From a virus, in IMG/VR virus record IMGVR_UViG_3300042569_000074, positions 1 to 37,402 of that record: DNA of 37,402 bases; one strand, given 5' to 3'. The notes under the pieces are model-generated. The model worked only from the letters and a program-made list of their open reading frames with translations. It had not been told where the DNA came from and did not search any database. Below are positions 25,630 through 34,535 of the stretch, in pieces (the stretch's first letter is position 1; every line of letters begins with the position of its first letter). Made by a program: the position numbers and the translations under genes.

Positions 25630-26388
25630 TTATGCATTCTCCAAATGGTGCTCTAACATTTTCAATGCTTCAACACCTTCATCAGTTTTAAGATACATAG
25701 CGACTAGCACATATGGGTCTTCACCGTAAGGTATATTGAGCATTTTCTTTTTGTTAGTAGGTGTATTATACCAAACTTCTTTGTTTCCACTTCGGAAACC
25801 AAGTAATCCCATGTCAAAGAATATATGAACTTGTGATTGTAAGTGTAGCATTGGATCTTCAAGTGCATTCAAGAAGTTAAGCGGGTAGTTACGTGCATAG
25901 ATAAGCACATCGCGCTTCATTTCTGCTGTGGTAACACGGCTTACATCTTTGTTGAATAATACTCGATATACTGTCTCAAGTTGCTCAATGCTTAACTCAC
26001 GAGCTCTGATTAATGCATCAACCTCAGTTGCCAAGAATTCAACTTCTTCTTGTGCATCACGCTCTTTATTTACTTCTTCAAATACGATACCATTCTGTGG
26101 ATGGTAATATAAAAACTCCTGTAAAACAGGATTGTTTTTAGGAACGTTTAAGAATCCGCTCTCAAAGATAATAGGTTGGATAAGTGGGTTTCCATCTTGC
26201 TCGTCCTCAAATGGGCTCTTTTGGTTTATTGCATAACGAAGAGGTCTGTTTTGATTGGTTTCCTCATCGTACCAAAGGAGTGCTGAGCGTTTTGTGTTTC
26301 TTGCTGATAGCATATAAGACAATGGTGCCTTATCATTTTTGAGTCTATAAACTCTGTCGGCAGCAGCCAACTTTACTTTTTTTGACAT
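25630..26388 (-). CDS. Capsid-associated conserved phage protein, unknown function
   Basis: A 252-aa protein encoded between the major capsid gene and the ring protein genes. Recognisable segments are RNTKRSALLWYDEE, LRYAINQKSPFEDEQDGN and NPVLQEFLYYHPQNG, a pattern I associate with an unnamed protein found beside capsid genes in aquatic phages. The N-terminal half is strand-rich, and the C-terminal half (~115-250) is helical and acidic. No enzyme motif, membrane segment or signal peptide. It is flanked by an intrinsic terminator on each side, so it is probably expressed by read-through of the capsid terminator. It could be a head-completion or decoration protein; this is inference. Confidence 0.6.
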   Translation of the reverse strand: MSKKVKLAAADRVYRLKNDKAPLSYMLSARNTKRSALLWYDEETNQNRPLRYAINQKSPFEDEQDGNPLIQPIIFESGFLNVPKNNPVLQEFLYYHPQNGIVFEEVNKERDAQEEVEFLATEVDALIRARELSIEQLETVYRVLFNKDVSRVTTAEMKRDVLIYARNYPLNFLNALEDPMLHLQSQVHIFFDMGLLGFRSGNKEVWYNTPTNKKKMLNIPYGEDPYVLVAMYLKTDEGVEALKMLEHHLENA

Positions 26389-26422
26389 AAGATATAATAT
26401 AATTAAAGTTTACAATAAAAAT

Positions 26423-26446
26423 AGAGAGGGACCGAAGCCCCTCTCA
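26423..26446 (-). terminator. Intrinsic terminator after the major capsid gene
   Basis: On the - strand: a GAGAGGG/CCCTCTC stem extended by a G-U pair and closed by a C(TTCG)G tetraloop, then TATTTTTATT. The stem starts 16 bases after the capsid stop codon. It is the strongest terminator in the window. Confidence 0.9.
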
Positions 26447-26461
26447 TATTTTGAGTGCTAA

Positions 26462-27907
26462 TTAGGCACCGTAACGGAACAAGAAGAAGTTGTTCGCGCC
26501 CAAGGTACAAAGTGCACGCTCAGACAAGAAGTTAACTTCCATTGCATCGAGGTCGCTAGTAGCAGCACCACCGGCAGAACCTGTGATCCAAGTTTTGTAA
26601 CGACGATCTTCAGTTTCAGACGCACGGTAACGAACGTGTAAGAACGGACGCTTAGCGTTTTTACCAAGGATTTGATCGTATACAGTTGTTGAACCTGCAG
26701 GAACAAGCATACCTGTGATTACGTTAGCAGTTGAAGCTCCTGTAGCAGATGCAGTCAAACCACCACGCATTGTTGGATCGTTGAGGTATTTCCAATCTGT
26801 TTTGTAGAAGTCATAACCACGACGGAATCCTGAGAAACCAAGGTTAAGGGCCATGTCACGGTCGTTGTCAAACAAACCATAAGATGTACCTGCAGCACCA
26901 TAGCTGTTTTGAGAAGCCAACATATCGTCGATGTCGAAAGAGAAATCACGATTAACGAACAATACGTTCTCTTCGATAGAACCTTGTTTGTCAAGACGAG
27001 AAATCATATCGTCGAAATCTTGCAATGATGTTGGGTTACCACCGCCCCATACGTTACCACGAGAGTTAACAACGTAGAAAGCACCTTCAGAACCTTTGTT
27101 ACCATAGATTGGGTTGACACCTGAGTTAGCAACACCTGAACCTGATTCAGCAGGAACAGCTTCTAACATTGCAGTTTCGAGGTAGTCTTCGAAACGGAGA
27201 CGAGTTTCGTGCTCAGACTTCAAATACCAAAGGTATCCGTTAGCACCATTCTCAGTAGTGATTTCAATCCAACCGATCTGAGCCATGTCAGAACCATTGA
27301 CAGCATACTTGTCTTTGATGATGATTGGGCTGTTAGAGAAGATTTCGTCTTCTGCTTCCAATGAACCAATCATACCTACAGTACCTTTCTTGAACTCAGA
27401 ACCATAAACAAATACGCTAAATTCGTTAGCTGTAGAAGCATTGGTAAAACCTGCAGTTTCGTAGAAAGCAACTGTAAATTGGTCAGTAGCTGTGTTAACA
27501 GCAGTAACGATTGCTTTGTTTTGGGAAGGACCCGCAACGTTAGGAGTAATCATTACAGTTTGACCTGCGCGGATAGCGATACCTGTTACGTTCAAGTCAT
27601 TCACTTGGAAGATAGCAGTGTTAGCATTTGTTGCAGTAGCTGTAGAAACAACTTTAGTGTACTTAGTGTGAAGACGACCTTGTTCTGCCCATTTGATTTG
27701 GTCAGAGATAGACGGCATCTCAGCACCTACCATACGAAGGAAAGATGCAACGGTACGGTTTCCGTAACGCTCAAATTCTTTCTCATATGTATCAGGTAAA
27801 TACTGATTCATGAAGTTAAATCCGTTTGACGGGATGTAGTTTGTTGACAAAGCTACCTGTTCAGCACTTGGCTGTAACTGATAACCGGGTGTAGATAAAA
27901 CAGACAT
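26462..27907 (-). CDS. Major capsid protein
   Basis: A 481-aa protein placed directly after the scaffold gene and before a strong terminator. The N-terminal region contains FMNQYLPDTYEKEFERYGNR; a strand-rich insertion with RAGQTVMI and VTAVNTATDQFTVAFY (~100-160) looks like a small beta-barrel inserted in the capsid fold; later come WIEITTENGANGYLWYLKSE and a C-terminal LSERALCTLGANNFFLF. It uses more G+C-rich, apparently selected codons than its neighbours, as expected for a highly expressed gene, and has an A-rich leader (AAAAAAGAAAAAAA) before the ATG. HK97 fold is assumed for tailed phages and not visible directly. Confidence 0.85.
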   Translation of the reverse strand: MSVLSTPGYQLQPSAEQVALSTNYIPSNGFNFMNQYLPDTYEKEFERYGNRTVASFLRMVGAEMPSISDQIKWAEQGRLHTKYTKVVSTATATNANTAIFQVNDLNVTGIAIRAGQTVMITPNVAGPSQNKAIVTAVNTATDQFTVAFYETAGFTNASTANEFSVFVYGSEFKKGTVGMIGSLEAEDEIFSNSPIIIKDKYAVNGSDMAQIGWIEITTENGANGYLWYLKSEHETRLRFEDYLETAMLEAVPAESGSGVANSGVNPIYGNKGSEGAFYVVNSRGNVWGGGNPTSLQDFDDMISRLDKQGSIEENVLFVNRDFSFDIDDMLASQNSYGAAGTSYGLFDNDRDMALNLGFSGFRRGYDFYKTDWKYLNDPTMRGGLTASATGASTANVITGMLVPAGSTTVYDQILGKNAKRPFLHVRYRASETEDRRYKTWITGSAGGAATSDLDAMEVNFLSERALCTLGANNFFLFRYGA

Positions 27908-27927
27908 TTTTTTTCTTTTTTAATAGT

Positions 27928-29010
27928 TTATATTCTTTTTGCACTTGTGATTTTCAATCCATTGCCTGAGCCCGGATTTACTTCTCGGATTTGCATTCCT
28001 CCTTTGGAGATTGTCTCAGGTGCTCTGCGCTCAGACATATTCACATTTTTTATTTTTTTAGTGACATTGTCTGTCGCATCGGCCTGACCTTGTTCGTAGA
28101 AGAACTTGGCAAACTTCTCAGGATTCATTGCGATCGCTAAAGCTCTATGGTATCCCGCAGCATCACTTACCATTCCGCTCTCATCCAAATACTTATTGAT
28201 AAAGTTTGTTGGAGTTGATTGGAGCTTCTTAAGCTCTGTTGCGTCACCGGGAGAGAAAACCACTTTCTTGTCGTCAATATTGAACTCAAAACCTTTGAAT
28301 TCTTGACTAAACACCTCATCAGTTTTCTTTAGGAACCAATCACGTTTGCGACCGTTTTCCTCCTCTAGGGTTTTAGCTTGTTGTATGTATTGTTTGTAGG
28401 CCTCGAATTCTTCTTTCTCTTCAGAAGCAATTGAACTTCCCCTTGACTCAAGAGGTTGTTTGTATTTCTCCTTTTCAGATGTGAAATAATCCTTGGCTTT
28501 AGCAATAGCCTTTTTCTTAGCAATCTTGACTTTCTTAACGTGAGATTCATCATCTAAATCTTCATCATAAGAAAACTCTTCCAACAGGGCATTAATGTCG
28601 TCCTCATCGAGACCAACCTCTGTAGCCATGAGGTATTGCTTCAGCATTTTATCAGGATTCATGGAATCAAAGTCTTCTTGCAATTTCAAGTAGTCTTGAA
28701 TACCACGTCCTGTTTCTTTCTTGTACTTTAAGAATGCCTCAACATCTTCAGGTAACGGTTCGTTTTCCTGACGTTGAGCCATCAACTCGTCAAACGAATT
28801 GATTTCCTTATTGTACCTTTTTCCCAAATATGAAAGAACGTCTTCTTCTTTTAGCTCAGGTGTCTCAATTGGCGGTGTCTCAATTGGAGGTGTTTCAATT
28901 GCAGGTGGATCGTTATTTAAACTCTCCTCATGCTTTTGTAATAATTCCTCTTCAATTTGAGCTGCGCTCTTTTCAACAATTCCTGTTACTTCTTTTACTT
29001 TAAATTCCAT
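27928..29010 (-). CDS. Capsid scaffold protein
   Basis: A 360-aa, highly charged, mostly helical protein located between portal and major capsid genes, the usual scaffold position. It starts with a Pro/Glu-rich flexible segment containing three copies of IETPP (~38-52), then long acidic and basic helices (~60-270), and a short basic C-terminus ending KRI, as in scaffolds that bind the inner capsid surface through a basic tail. It has no protease motif that I can see. Its start lies 15 bases after a TAnnTTTG box, so scaffold and capsid form a promoter-led two-gene unit. Confidence 0.75.
   Translation of the reverse strand: MEFKVKEVTGIVEKSAAQIEEELLQKHEESLNNDPPAIETPPIETPPIETPELKEEDVLSYLGKRYNKEINSFDELMAQRQENEPLPEDVEAFLKYKKETGRGIQDYLKLQEDFDSMNPDKMLKQYLMATEVGLDEDDINALLEEFSYDEDLDDESHVKKVKIAKKKAIAKAKDYFTSEKEKYKQPLESRGSSIASEEKEEFEAYKQYIQQAKTLEEENGRKRDWFLKKTDEVFSQEFKGFEFNIDDKKVVFSPGDATELKKLQSTPTNFINKYLDESGMVSDAAGYHRALAIAMNPEKFAKFFYEQGQADATDNVTKKIKNVNMSERRAPETISKGGMQIREVNPGSGNGLKITSAKRI
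28859..28903. repeat. 15-bp tandem repeat, three copies
   Basis: ggtgtctcaattggc and two close variants. On the coding strand it gives the PPIET repeats of the scaffold N-terminus. Small-scale slippage is likely. Confidence 0.85.
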
Positions 29011-29033
29011 TAGATTTAATTTTTACAAAGTTA
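29008..29033 (-). promoter_or_regulatory. Promoter -7 box and leader cassette before scaffold-capsid genes
   Basis: TAACTTTG (29026-29033, - strand) fits TAnnTTTG, followed by a leader TAAAAATTAAATCTA and the ATG. The whole 26-bp stretch is nearly identical (24/26) to the one at 35770-35795, so promoter and leader appear copied together. Confidence 0.6.
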
Positions 29034-29052
29034 TATATTATTTTTTATTGTT

Positions 29053-31488
29053 TTAACGTGGCTCAAATTCAGCCATGTCAAAGCCATCAAGGGAATCCTC
29101 ATTGGATTCAAAACTTATCGGTGGTAGGTTGTTCTTTCGCTGATCAATCAACTTAGATTGCTCTGAGTTTTGTTGACTAATACGTTTAGCTTTAGCGTCT
29201 TCTCTTTCTTTTTCTCTTTTATCCAAAGATTGAACATCCATTCCTTTGAGCTGCATTTGCATATCAAACTCAGTCTGCATTAATTGCTGCTTGAGTACGG
29301 CCTCATTCTTCATCTTCTCAATCTCAAAAGCCACCTCAGCTTGCTTAAGCTGCATTTTAGATTGTGTCTCAAGTTGGATTTTCTGCATAGAAGTTTGAGC
29401 AGCCATCTGTTGGATTTGAACTTGCTGCTGAGCTTGGATAGCCTGAGCCTGCATTGCACGCTGTTGCTCTTTCTCTTCTTTCTTAACTCGCTTGAGTTTT
29501 AAGAGTTGGTTAGCCAACTTGAGATTTTTAATTTCGCGTATATCAATTGCATCCTCAAGGTTAATATCACCTTTAGATAAAGCAATTTGAATATTTTGCT
29601 CAAGCTGCGCTTTCTCTTCTTCGTCGGGAGAGATGTCGATGAAAATTCCGAAGTCATATACGTATAGGTCTTTAATTTCATTTAAAATAGATACATTGTA
29701 TTTTCCAATCTTATTGGCAAAGTCATCTCTAAAGTCAGCATATTCTAAAATATCTGCAATTCTATACGTAAGTGCTTCAGCTATTGATTTGAACATATAT
29801 AGACTGCCGTCAAGAATGTGACGTGTAGCTGTGTTTGAGTTAAGCGCTGCAAGCTTCTGTACACCAATCAATGCACGAGGATCAGGGTCTGAACCATCAC
29901 GAGCCTCATTAAGACCTGTTACTGAACGTAACATATCCATATAGTGGTTGTAGTTTGCAATAAGCATTTGTGTCTTAGCAGCACCGGAGTTACTGTTTAA
30001 CTCTTGGATTGGAACACGAGCATTATTGAACTCACCATCTTGAGTATAACTACGTCCAATTACACTACCCGTTTGGAAGTATAGTCGGAGTGCATCCTCA
30101 GGATTGTAAGCTGCTCCTGTACCAAGGTCAACCTCATTGAGACCATCGGCATCGATGAACACACCATCAGGCACAACACGTGCAATTACTTGCTGAAGCT
30201 TCAAGTGCGTCAACTGAATCAAGTCAGCAAATGGTATCATTCGACGAACCATTGACTCAATAACACCTTTGTACATACGTGGCGCAACAGCTACGTAGTT
30301 TGGTAAAGCGTGCTGAGTAGCTGACTTTGGTCTAACCATATTTTCAGCCATCTCCCACTTAAGTAGGATATTGGTACCCATGACCATAATGCCATTATAC
30401 CAAACGTCAATTATCTTCTCGATTTTTTCAAAACGACCTTCTTCCATCATCTCCACAGGAGGATTGAAGTTTTCGTCTTTCTCAATTACTCTCGTATTTC
30501 CATTGTCAAGAATTTTCTTCTTGTATACAATTTTCTTAGTAGTCTTATAGTTAAAGTAAAGAAGAGTACACGTATCACGGTAAAAAACATTATTCTCATA
30601 GAACTGAGCTACATTGTAGTAGTCATACCAACTTTGGCTATATTTTGAAATTTGCTCCAAGTCCTCACGTGTGAGTGATTGGTCAATCTTGTAAAGCTCT
30701 GTAATTGAAAGCGTTCTGATTTCACCCCAATAGAAACAGTCTCTAAAGTATGGGTCTTCAGTGTAGCTGTACACAATGTTTGCAGGATCTACGTATGAGA
30801 TTTGAACACCTGCTCCCGGAAGGAACTCGTGTTTCTCTACAGCGATACCAATAGTCATTAGGTCGTAGTCACACTGCTTACGAATATTGTCATATCTGTT
30901 CTCATCAAGAATGGTATTGATAGCCTCCTCCTCTGCAATCTCAATGGCAGGTTTGTAGTTGAGGTTCATATACAATGATAGCTCTTCATCAGTGCTTGGG
31001 AGTTCATCAGGGTTCATCACAAATGGATCAACACCTGTTTGCTCTTGTATATTCATCAGAAGGTCTTTTGCAACCATCTGACTCTCAATCATATCTTGAT
31101 ACTTATTTCTTTTTGCCTGAGACATTCCATCCTGAGCATATGCCTTAACCTTGAATAAACGGTCAGACATTCCATTGACAACAATGTCAACAAACTTAGG
31201 AATGATTGGAACAGGTGTCCAATCAAGGTTGATATATGATAGGTCACCATCAACAGCAAGTTCATCCTTATATTTGGCAATAGGCTGCTCACCACGCGCA
31301 TATAAACGCAGTCTGTGAAAATCACGCCATTGGCTGTAGTATCTACATTGATTGCCATCTTTACGGAACCACTCATATTGTATAGCCTGTCCAACTTGGA
31401 GACCAAACTCATCGGTTGCCTTTTCTGCATCAGTTGCGAATTGACTCGGAAATGATGTAGATGATATGTTTACTATTACTTCTTTCAT
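29053..31488 (-). CDS. Portal protein
   Basis: An 811-aa portal, identified by its place between large terminase and scaffold, its length and its composition. The N-terminal ~600 residues mix helices and strands, with NLDWTPVPIIPKFVDIVVNG near 98 and SVTGLNEARDGSDPDPRALI around 520, a segment typical of portals of this group. Residues ~660-780 form a long Gln/Glu/Met-rich helix, like the C-terminal barrel that projects into the head in P22 and other podoviruses. The start codon overlaps the terminase stop (ATGA). It should form the dodecameric DNA channel at one capsid vertex. Confidence 0.85.
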   Translation of the reverse strand: MKEVIVNISSTSFPSQFATDAEKATDEFGLQVGQAIQYEWFRKDGNQCRYYSQWRDFHRLRLYARGEQPIAKYKDELAVDGDLSYINLDWTPVPIIPKFVDIVVNGMSDRLFKVKAYAQDGMSQAKRNKYQDMIESQMVAKDLLMNIQEQTGVDPFVMNPDELPSTDEELSLYMNLNYKPAIEIAEEEAINTILDENRYDNIRKQCDYDLMTIGIAVEKHEFLPGAGVQISYVDPANIVYSYTEDPYFRDCFYWGEIRTLSITELYKIDQSLTREDLEQISKYSQSWYDYYNVAQFYENNVFYRDTCTLLYFNYKTTKKIVYKKKILDNGNTRVIEKDENFNPPVEMMEEGRFEKIEKIIDVWYNGIMVMGTNILLKWEMAENMVRPKSATQHALPNYVAVAPRMYKGVIESMVRRMIPFADLIQLTHLKLQQVIARVVPDGVFIDADGLNEVDLGTGAAYNPEDALRLYFQTGSVIGRSYTQDGEFNNARVPIQELNSNSGAAKTQMLIANYNHYMDMLRSVTGLNEARDGSDPDPRALIGVQKLAALNSNTATRHILDGSLYMFKSIAEALTYRIADILEYADFRDDFANKIGKYNVSILNEIKDLYVYDFGIFIDISPDEEEKAQLEQNIQIALSKGDINLEDAIDIREIKNLKLANQLLKLKRVKKEEKEQQRAMQAQAIQAQQQVQIQQMAAQTSMQKIQLETQSKMQLKQAEVAFEIEKMKNEAVLKQQLMQTEFDMQMQLKGMDVQSLDKREKEREDAKAKRISQQNSEQSKLIDQRKNNLPPISFESNEDSLDGFDMAEFEPR

Positions 31489-33746
31489 GTATTCAAGGAG
31501 CTAATATTCCCTTTATTATTATATGTAGCAAATTTAATGCTTATTTTTGACTCTTTTACCTCAGGTTGATATAAGTGCTTCTGACAAGCCATAATAGCCA
31601 ATCCTGAGCTAATTGTCGCATCAAACATTGTACGATCGCTAATATCGAATTTAGCCCAATCCTCTAGTGTTTTGTTGAACGGCATAAAGCCCATCTCACC
31701 ATCTTCCTGAACACCGATGTACTTCTCGATGTAACTCTCAATGGCCGCAGCATGAGCCTGCTTGACATCTTCTGATGAGTTTGGTATACCACCTAGCTCA
31801 CGCTCTGTCTTAGACAACTTAGCGTACACTTTGTCAGGACGATTGATACAGAACCCACGGTATCCTCTGTTCTTAAAGTGATACAGCAAACGCGGTTTAT
31901 TGTTCTCAATCAAGATTGGCATACCATAAAACACACAGGCCATCAATACTTCCTCAAAGAATATCTCTGCAGTCTGTGGACGTGCAATGTATTCTAAGAA
32001 GAATTGATTTGTCGGAGCCTCGTCCATGTGGTATTTGGTTAGACCATGAAGAGCACCATTTGAACCACGTCCTACTACAACCCCTGAGATGTCATAGGAG
32101 TCACATCCAAAGGCACCAATGTGCTCATTACCGGGATATCTAACCCCATTCTTTGTATACACTTGGTTTTGCAAATGCTTTGTAGGAGCCCATGATATTA
32201 AGAACCTACCCCTTCGATCAGGGGTGAATATCACTTGGGTATCTTTGATGCCATCCTTCCAACTAAATGAACCTCTAGTGTAGTGATGCTCTTTAATCAA
32301 TGTATCATTAAAGTCAATCTGCTGATATATCTTGGTCAAGTTGAATAGAGCGGACTTACTCTCATCTCGGAATGCGTGAGACTCTGTCCTTGGAAACTGA
32401 CGATAGAATTCGTTAAGTGCGTCAGGGTCGTTCTTCAATGAGTCAACCTCTGCCTCCCAATAGTCAATGGCCCCATTAACAATCATATTCCCATCAACAC
32501 CCTTGATTGGCGCATTTGGTTTACGCAATACAGGCATGCCATAAAGATCAATGAAGCCTTCCATATTCCACTCCATCGGAATGAATAGACCATAAAGCCC
32601 TGACTTGGTTTGACCATTGGCATTTCGTGTAGACGGTTTAGAATCCTCATACAAGTCTTTGTAGTTCTGACCACCTTTGCTCAATGCATTTGATGTAGAA
32701 CCCATCATGCACTTACCGATAATCTTAGAACCCAAACGCAAACATGTTTTGGTTACTCGCCAATTGTTCAGAATGTTATTTGGCTTAGTCCATTTTGCAC
32801 TCTCATCATGCGCTAAGAACAATAGTTTCTCACCATCATAAGAGTTCTCATCTGTGTTCTTCCAATCTATTGTTGTGTCAAGGCCATCTACGCCATCCTC
32901 ATCAATCTCATGCATATTCTTTTTGGTGATCTTAGAAGCAGGAACGCGATATGCAAGCTCAGTCTTTGGCTTATCCATACCATCCATTACCGGCTTGAAG
33001 AAGAACGGTAAGTTGCTGTTGATAGGCACAACCTTATCGGTGAACATCTTCTTGGCATCGGAACCTGTCTTTGATAGGATACCAACCCTAGAGTCTTTTG
33101 CAAGAGTTGCAATGTTCACACATTCAGATGACGACATAAAGGAGAACCCGGAACGACGTATCTTTAAATACACCATTCCAAAACTTCTATAGTCAGCCTT
33201 ACAGGCCTCCCAATAGATAAAAAAGATACGGTTTGCTTCTCGGAAGTCAGGATATCCGACGTCAATCTTAGACCACTGAAGGTACATGTAGTGGGAACCC
33301 GTCATATATGTCGGAGTGCCGTTGTTCATAAACCAATGCCCCTGATCTCTGCGATCAAACTCTTTCTCTATGTAGTCAACGTATTGTGCTTTGAATTCTT
33401 TAGGCATCTCGTGCCATTGGAAGATTGACTGAATGCGACCCAACTGTTTTGGTATGTCAACACGCTCCCAATACTGCTCTGATGATTTTGAACTTCTGCT
33501 TGTGCAATTTGAAGGGACATCAGGAAGGGCTATATTCACTCCATTGATGTTGTATATATCACCTATCCTTCCTGTCTTTGATAAGATTACAACATCGTAT
33601 TGGTCATTATAACCATACTGCCAACTATGGTTTCGGTTCTTTTGATCTTTAACCCTCTTAGGTATGTAATCTTTGATAACGCTATATAAACTATTTAGCT
33701 CTTCGCTCTGCGAATCCCTGTTTAATGTCAATTTTTGGTGATTCAT
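31485..33746 (-). CDS. terL: Large terminase subunit (packaging ATPase-nuclease)
   Basis: A 753-aa packaging motor subunit. ATPase: a deviant Walker A (KIRRSGFS, 195-202) with F where the usual Lys stands, Walker B with LAHDES (D314, E315) and a coupling motif GSTSNA further on. Nuclease: RNase H-like acidic residues D549 (FGCDSYD), E614 (ILIENNK) and D709 (MFDATISS). It cuts and pumps concatemeric DNA into the procapsid through the portal. The protein is longer than most TerL proteins; the first ~130 residues are an N-terminal extension. It overlaps the upstream small gene by 56 bases and the portal start by 4. The call is secure from the ordered motifs and position. Confidence 0.9.
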   Translation of the reverse strand: MNHQKLTLNRDSQSEELNSLYSVIKDYIPKRVKDQKNRNHSWQYGYNDQYDVVILSKTGRIGDIYNINGVNIALPDVPSNCTSRSSKSSEQYWERVDIPKQLGRIQSIFQWHEMPKEFKAQYVDYIEKEFDRRDQGHWFMNNGTPTYMTGSHYMYLQWSKIDVGYPDFREANRIFFIYWEACKADYRSFGMVYLKIRRSGFSFMSSSECVNIATLAKDSRVGILSKTGSDAKKMFTDKVVPINSNLPFFFKPVMDGMDKPKTELAYRVPASKITKKNMHEIDEDGVDGLDTTIDWKNTDENSYDGEKLLFLAHDESAKWTKPNNILNNWRVTKTCLRLGSKIIGKCMMGSTSNALSKGGQNYKDLYEDSKPSTRNANGQTKSGLYGLFIPMEWNMEGFIDLYGMPVLRKPNAPIKGVDGNMIVNGAIDYWEAEVDSLKNDPDALNEFYRQFPRTESHAFRDESKSALFNLTKIYQQIDFNDTLIKEHHYTRGSFSWKDGIKDTQVIFTPDRRGRFLISWAPTKHLQNQVYTKNGVRYPGNEHIGAFGCDSYDISGVVVGRGSNGALHGLTKYHMDEAPTNQFFLEYIARPQTAEIFFEEVLMACVFYGMPILIENNKPRLLYHFKNRGYRGFCINRPDKVYAKLSKTERELGGIPNSSEDVKQAHAAAIESYIEKYIGVQEDGEMGFMPFNKTLEDWAKFDISDRTMFDATISSGLAIMACQKHLYQPEVKESKISIKFATYNNKGNISSLNT

Positions 33747-33975
33747 CTTTTACCTCCTCCAATATAGCCTTCTCGGCTTCGATTTTATTTAGAATTTCGA
33801 ATGCATCAAATATAGCTAATCGTTTTGATGCTGCAGCGTTCTTTAATTTGTCTACTGACAAGTCATCCTCAGGATCAGGTTTAATGATATCCTCTTTAGC
33901 AACCTTGATGAGTTGCTCAACAGCTCTGTATCCCGCCTCAATAATATTACGTCTTAAGTCTTTCTCTCTGCTCAT
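33691..33975 (-). CDS. Putative small terminase subunit
   Basis: A 94-aa helical protein directly upstream of terL, overlapping it by 56 bases, and starting within an ATGA overlap with the GroES-like gene. It is highly charged, with helices around 1-30 and 42-75 (KLKNAAASKRLAIFDAFEIL) and a basic C-terminus (FAERRAK). Small terminases bind DNA and regulate TerL and often sit exactly here. There is no clear helix-turn-helix, so the call rests on position and helical makeup. It could also be an unrelated accessory protein. Confidence 0.5.
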   Translation of the reverse strand: MSREKDLRRNIIEAGYRAVEQLIKVAKEDIIKPDPEDDLSVDKLKNAAASKRLAIFDAFEILNKIEAEKAILEEVKDESPKIDIKQGFAERRAK

Positions 33976-34535
33976 AATTTTACTGTGATTTGATGGTCAT
34001 ACATACGGTATAGCTTCTCATCATCTACGATGAACTCATACTCACTCTCAGGCTTAAAGCATACCTTGTCTCCGGCTTTTACTCCGGCCTTTATAAGCGC
34101 CTCGTTTGGATAGCGCATAATGCCCATCAACGGCTCTTCACTTAGTGGCTTATAGATGTATGAGTCTTCGGGTTTCACAGGTTCAATAAAGCAGTACTTG
34201 TCGTATGCCATCCAAGACTCTCCGTCATGGAACATATAGAATTGGTCAGGCTCGATAAAGAACAGGTCTTCCTTGAAGAAGCTCTTGCCGCTTTTACGGC
34301 GACCCTTCATGTCGTTGTAGAACTTGAATACGTTGTGATGCACAAGTAGCTTATGCCCGGGCTTGATAGGCCCTTCATAGCCTAGTGGTACCTCGACAAC
34401 CTCAGCCTCTCTATTTGAGAACCTATGGTCTTCCTCTGAGGTACTTATAATAAGGTCGATACCACCAATCTCCTTGGTGTTATTGTATCTCTTCCCCTTA
34501 AGCGGTTTAGTGATAAAGTAAAATGGTGATTGCAT
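33972..34535 (-). CDS. GroES-like co-chaperonin
   Basis: A 187-aa protein with a cpn10-like N-terminal part: KPLKG at the start, a loop NTKEIGGIDLIIST (about 19-32) that mirrors the GroES mobile loop (GGIVL, where the hydrophobic triplet docks on GroEL), then REAEVVEVP and IKPGHKLLVHHNVFKF, matching the GroES strands. The C-terminal third (KAGDKVCFKPESEYEFIVDD) looks like a second cpn10-type strand set. It is longer than GroES (~97 aa), as is T4 gp31. It would pair with the host GroEL to fold capsid or other large proteins. It sits in the packaging operon. The match is by eye, but the loop is convincing. Confidence 0.65.
   Translation of the reverse strand: MQSPFYFITKPLKGKRYNNTKEIGGIDLIISTSEEDHRFSNREAEVVEVPLGYEGPIKPGHKLLVHHNVFKFYNDMKGRRKSGKSFFKEDLFFIEPDQFYMFHDGESWMAYDKYCFIEPVKPEDSYIYKPLSEEPLMGIMRYPNEALIKAGVKAGDKVCFKPESEYEFIVDDEKLYRMYDHQITVKL

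Noticed and set aside
25520-25729. 69-aa ORF on the + strand in the largest gap
   Set aside because: It runs through the terminator and antisense of the 252-aa gene; no coding-like composition.
26394-26420. Promoter before the 252-aa gene
   Set aside because: The gap has no TAnnTTTG; the closest string (TAAACTTTA) does not fit the spacing.
31916-32143. 75-aa + strand ORF inside the large terminase gene
   Set aside because: Antisense of the nuclease domain coding sequence, His/Arg-rich composition typical of shadows.
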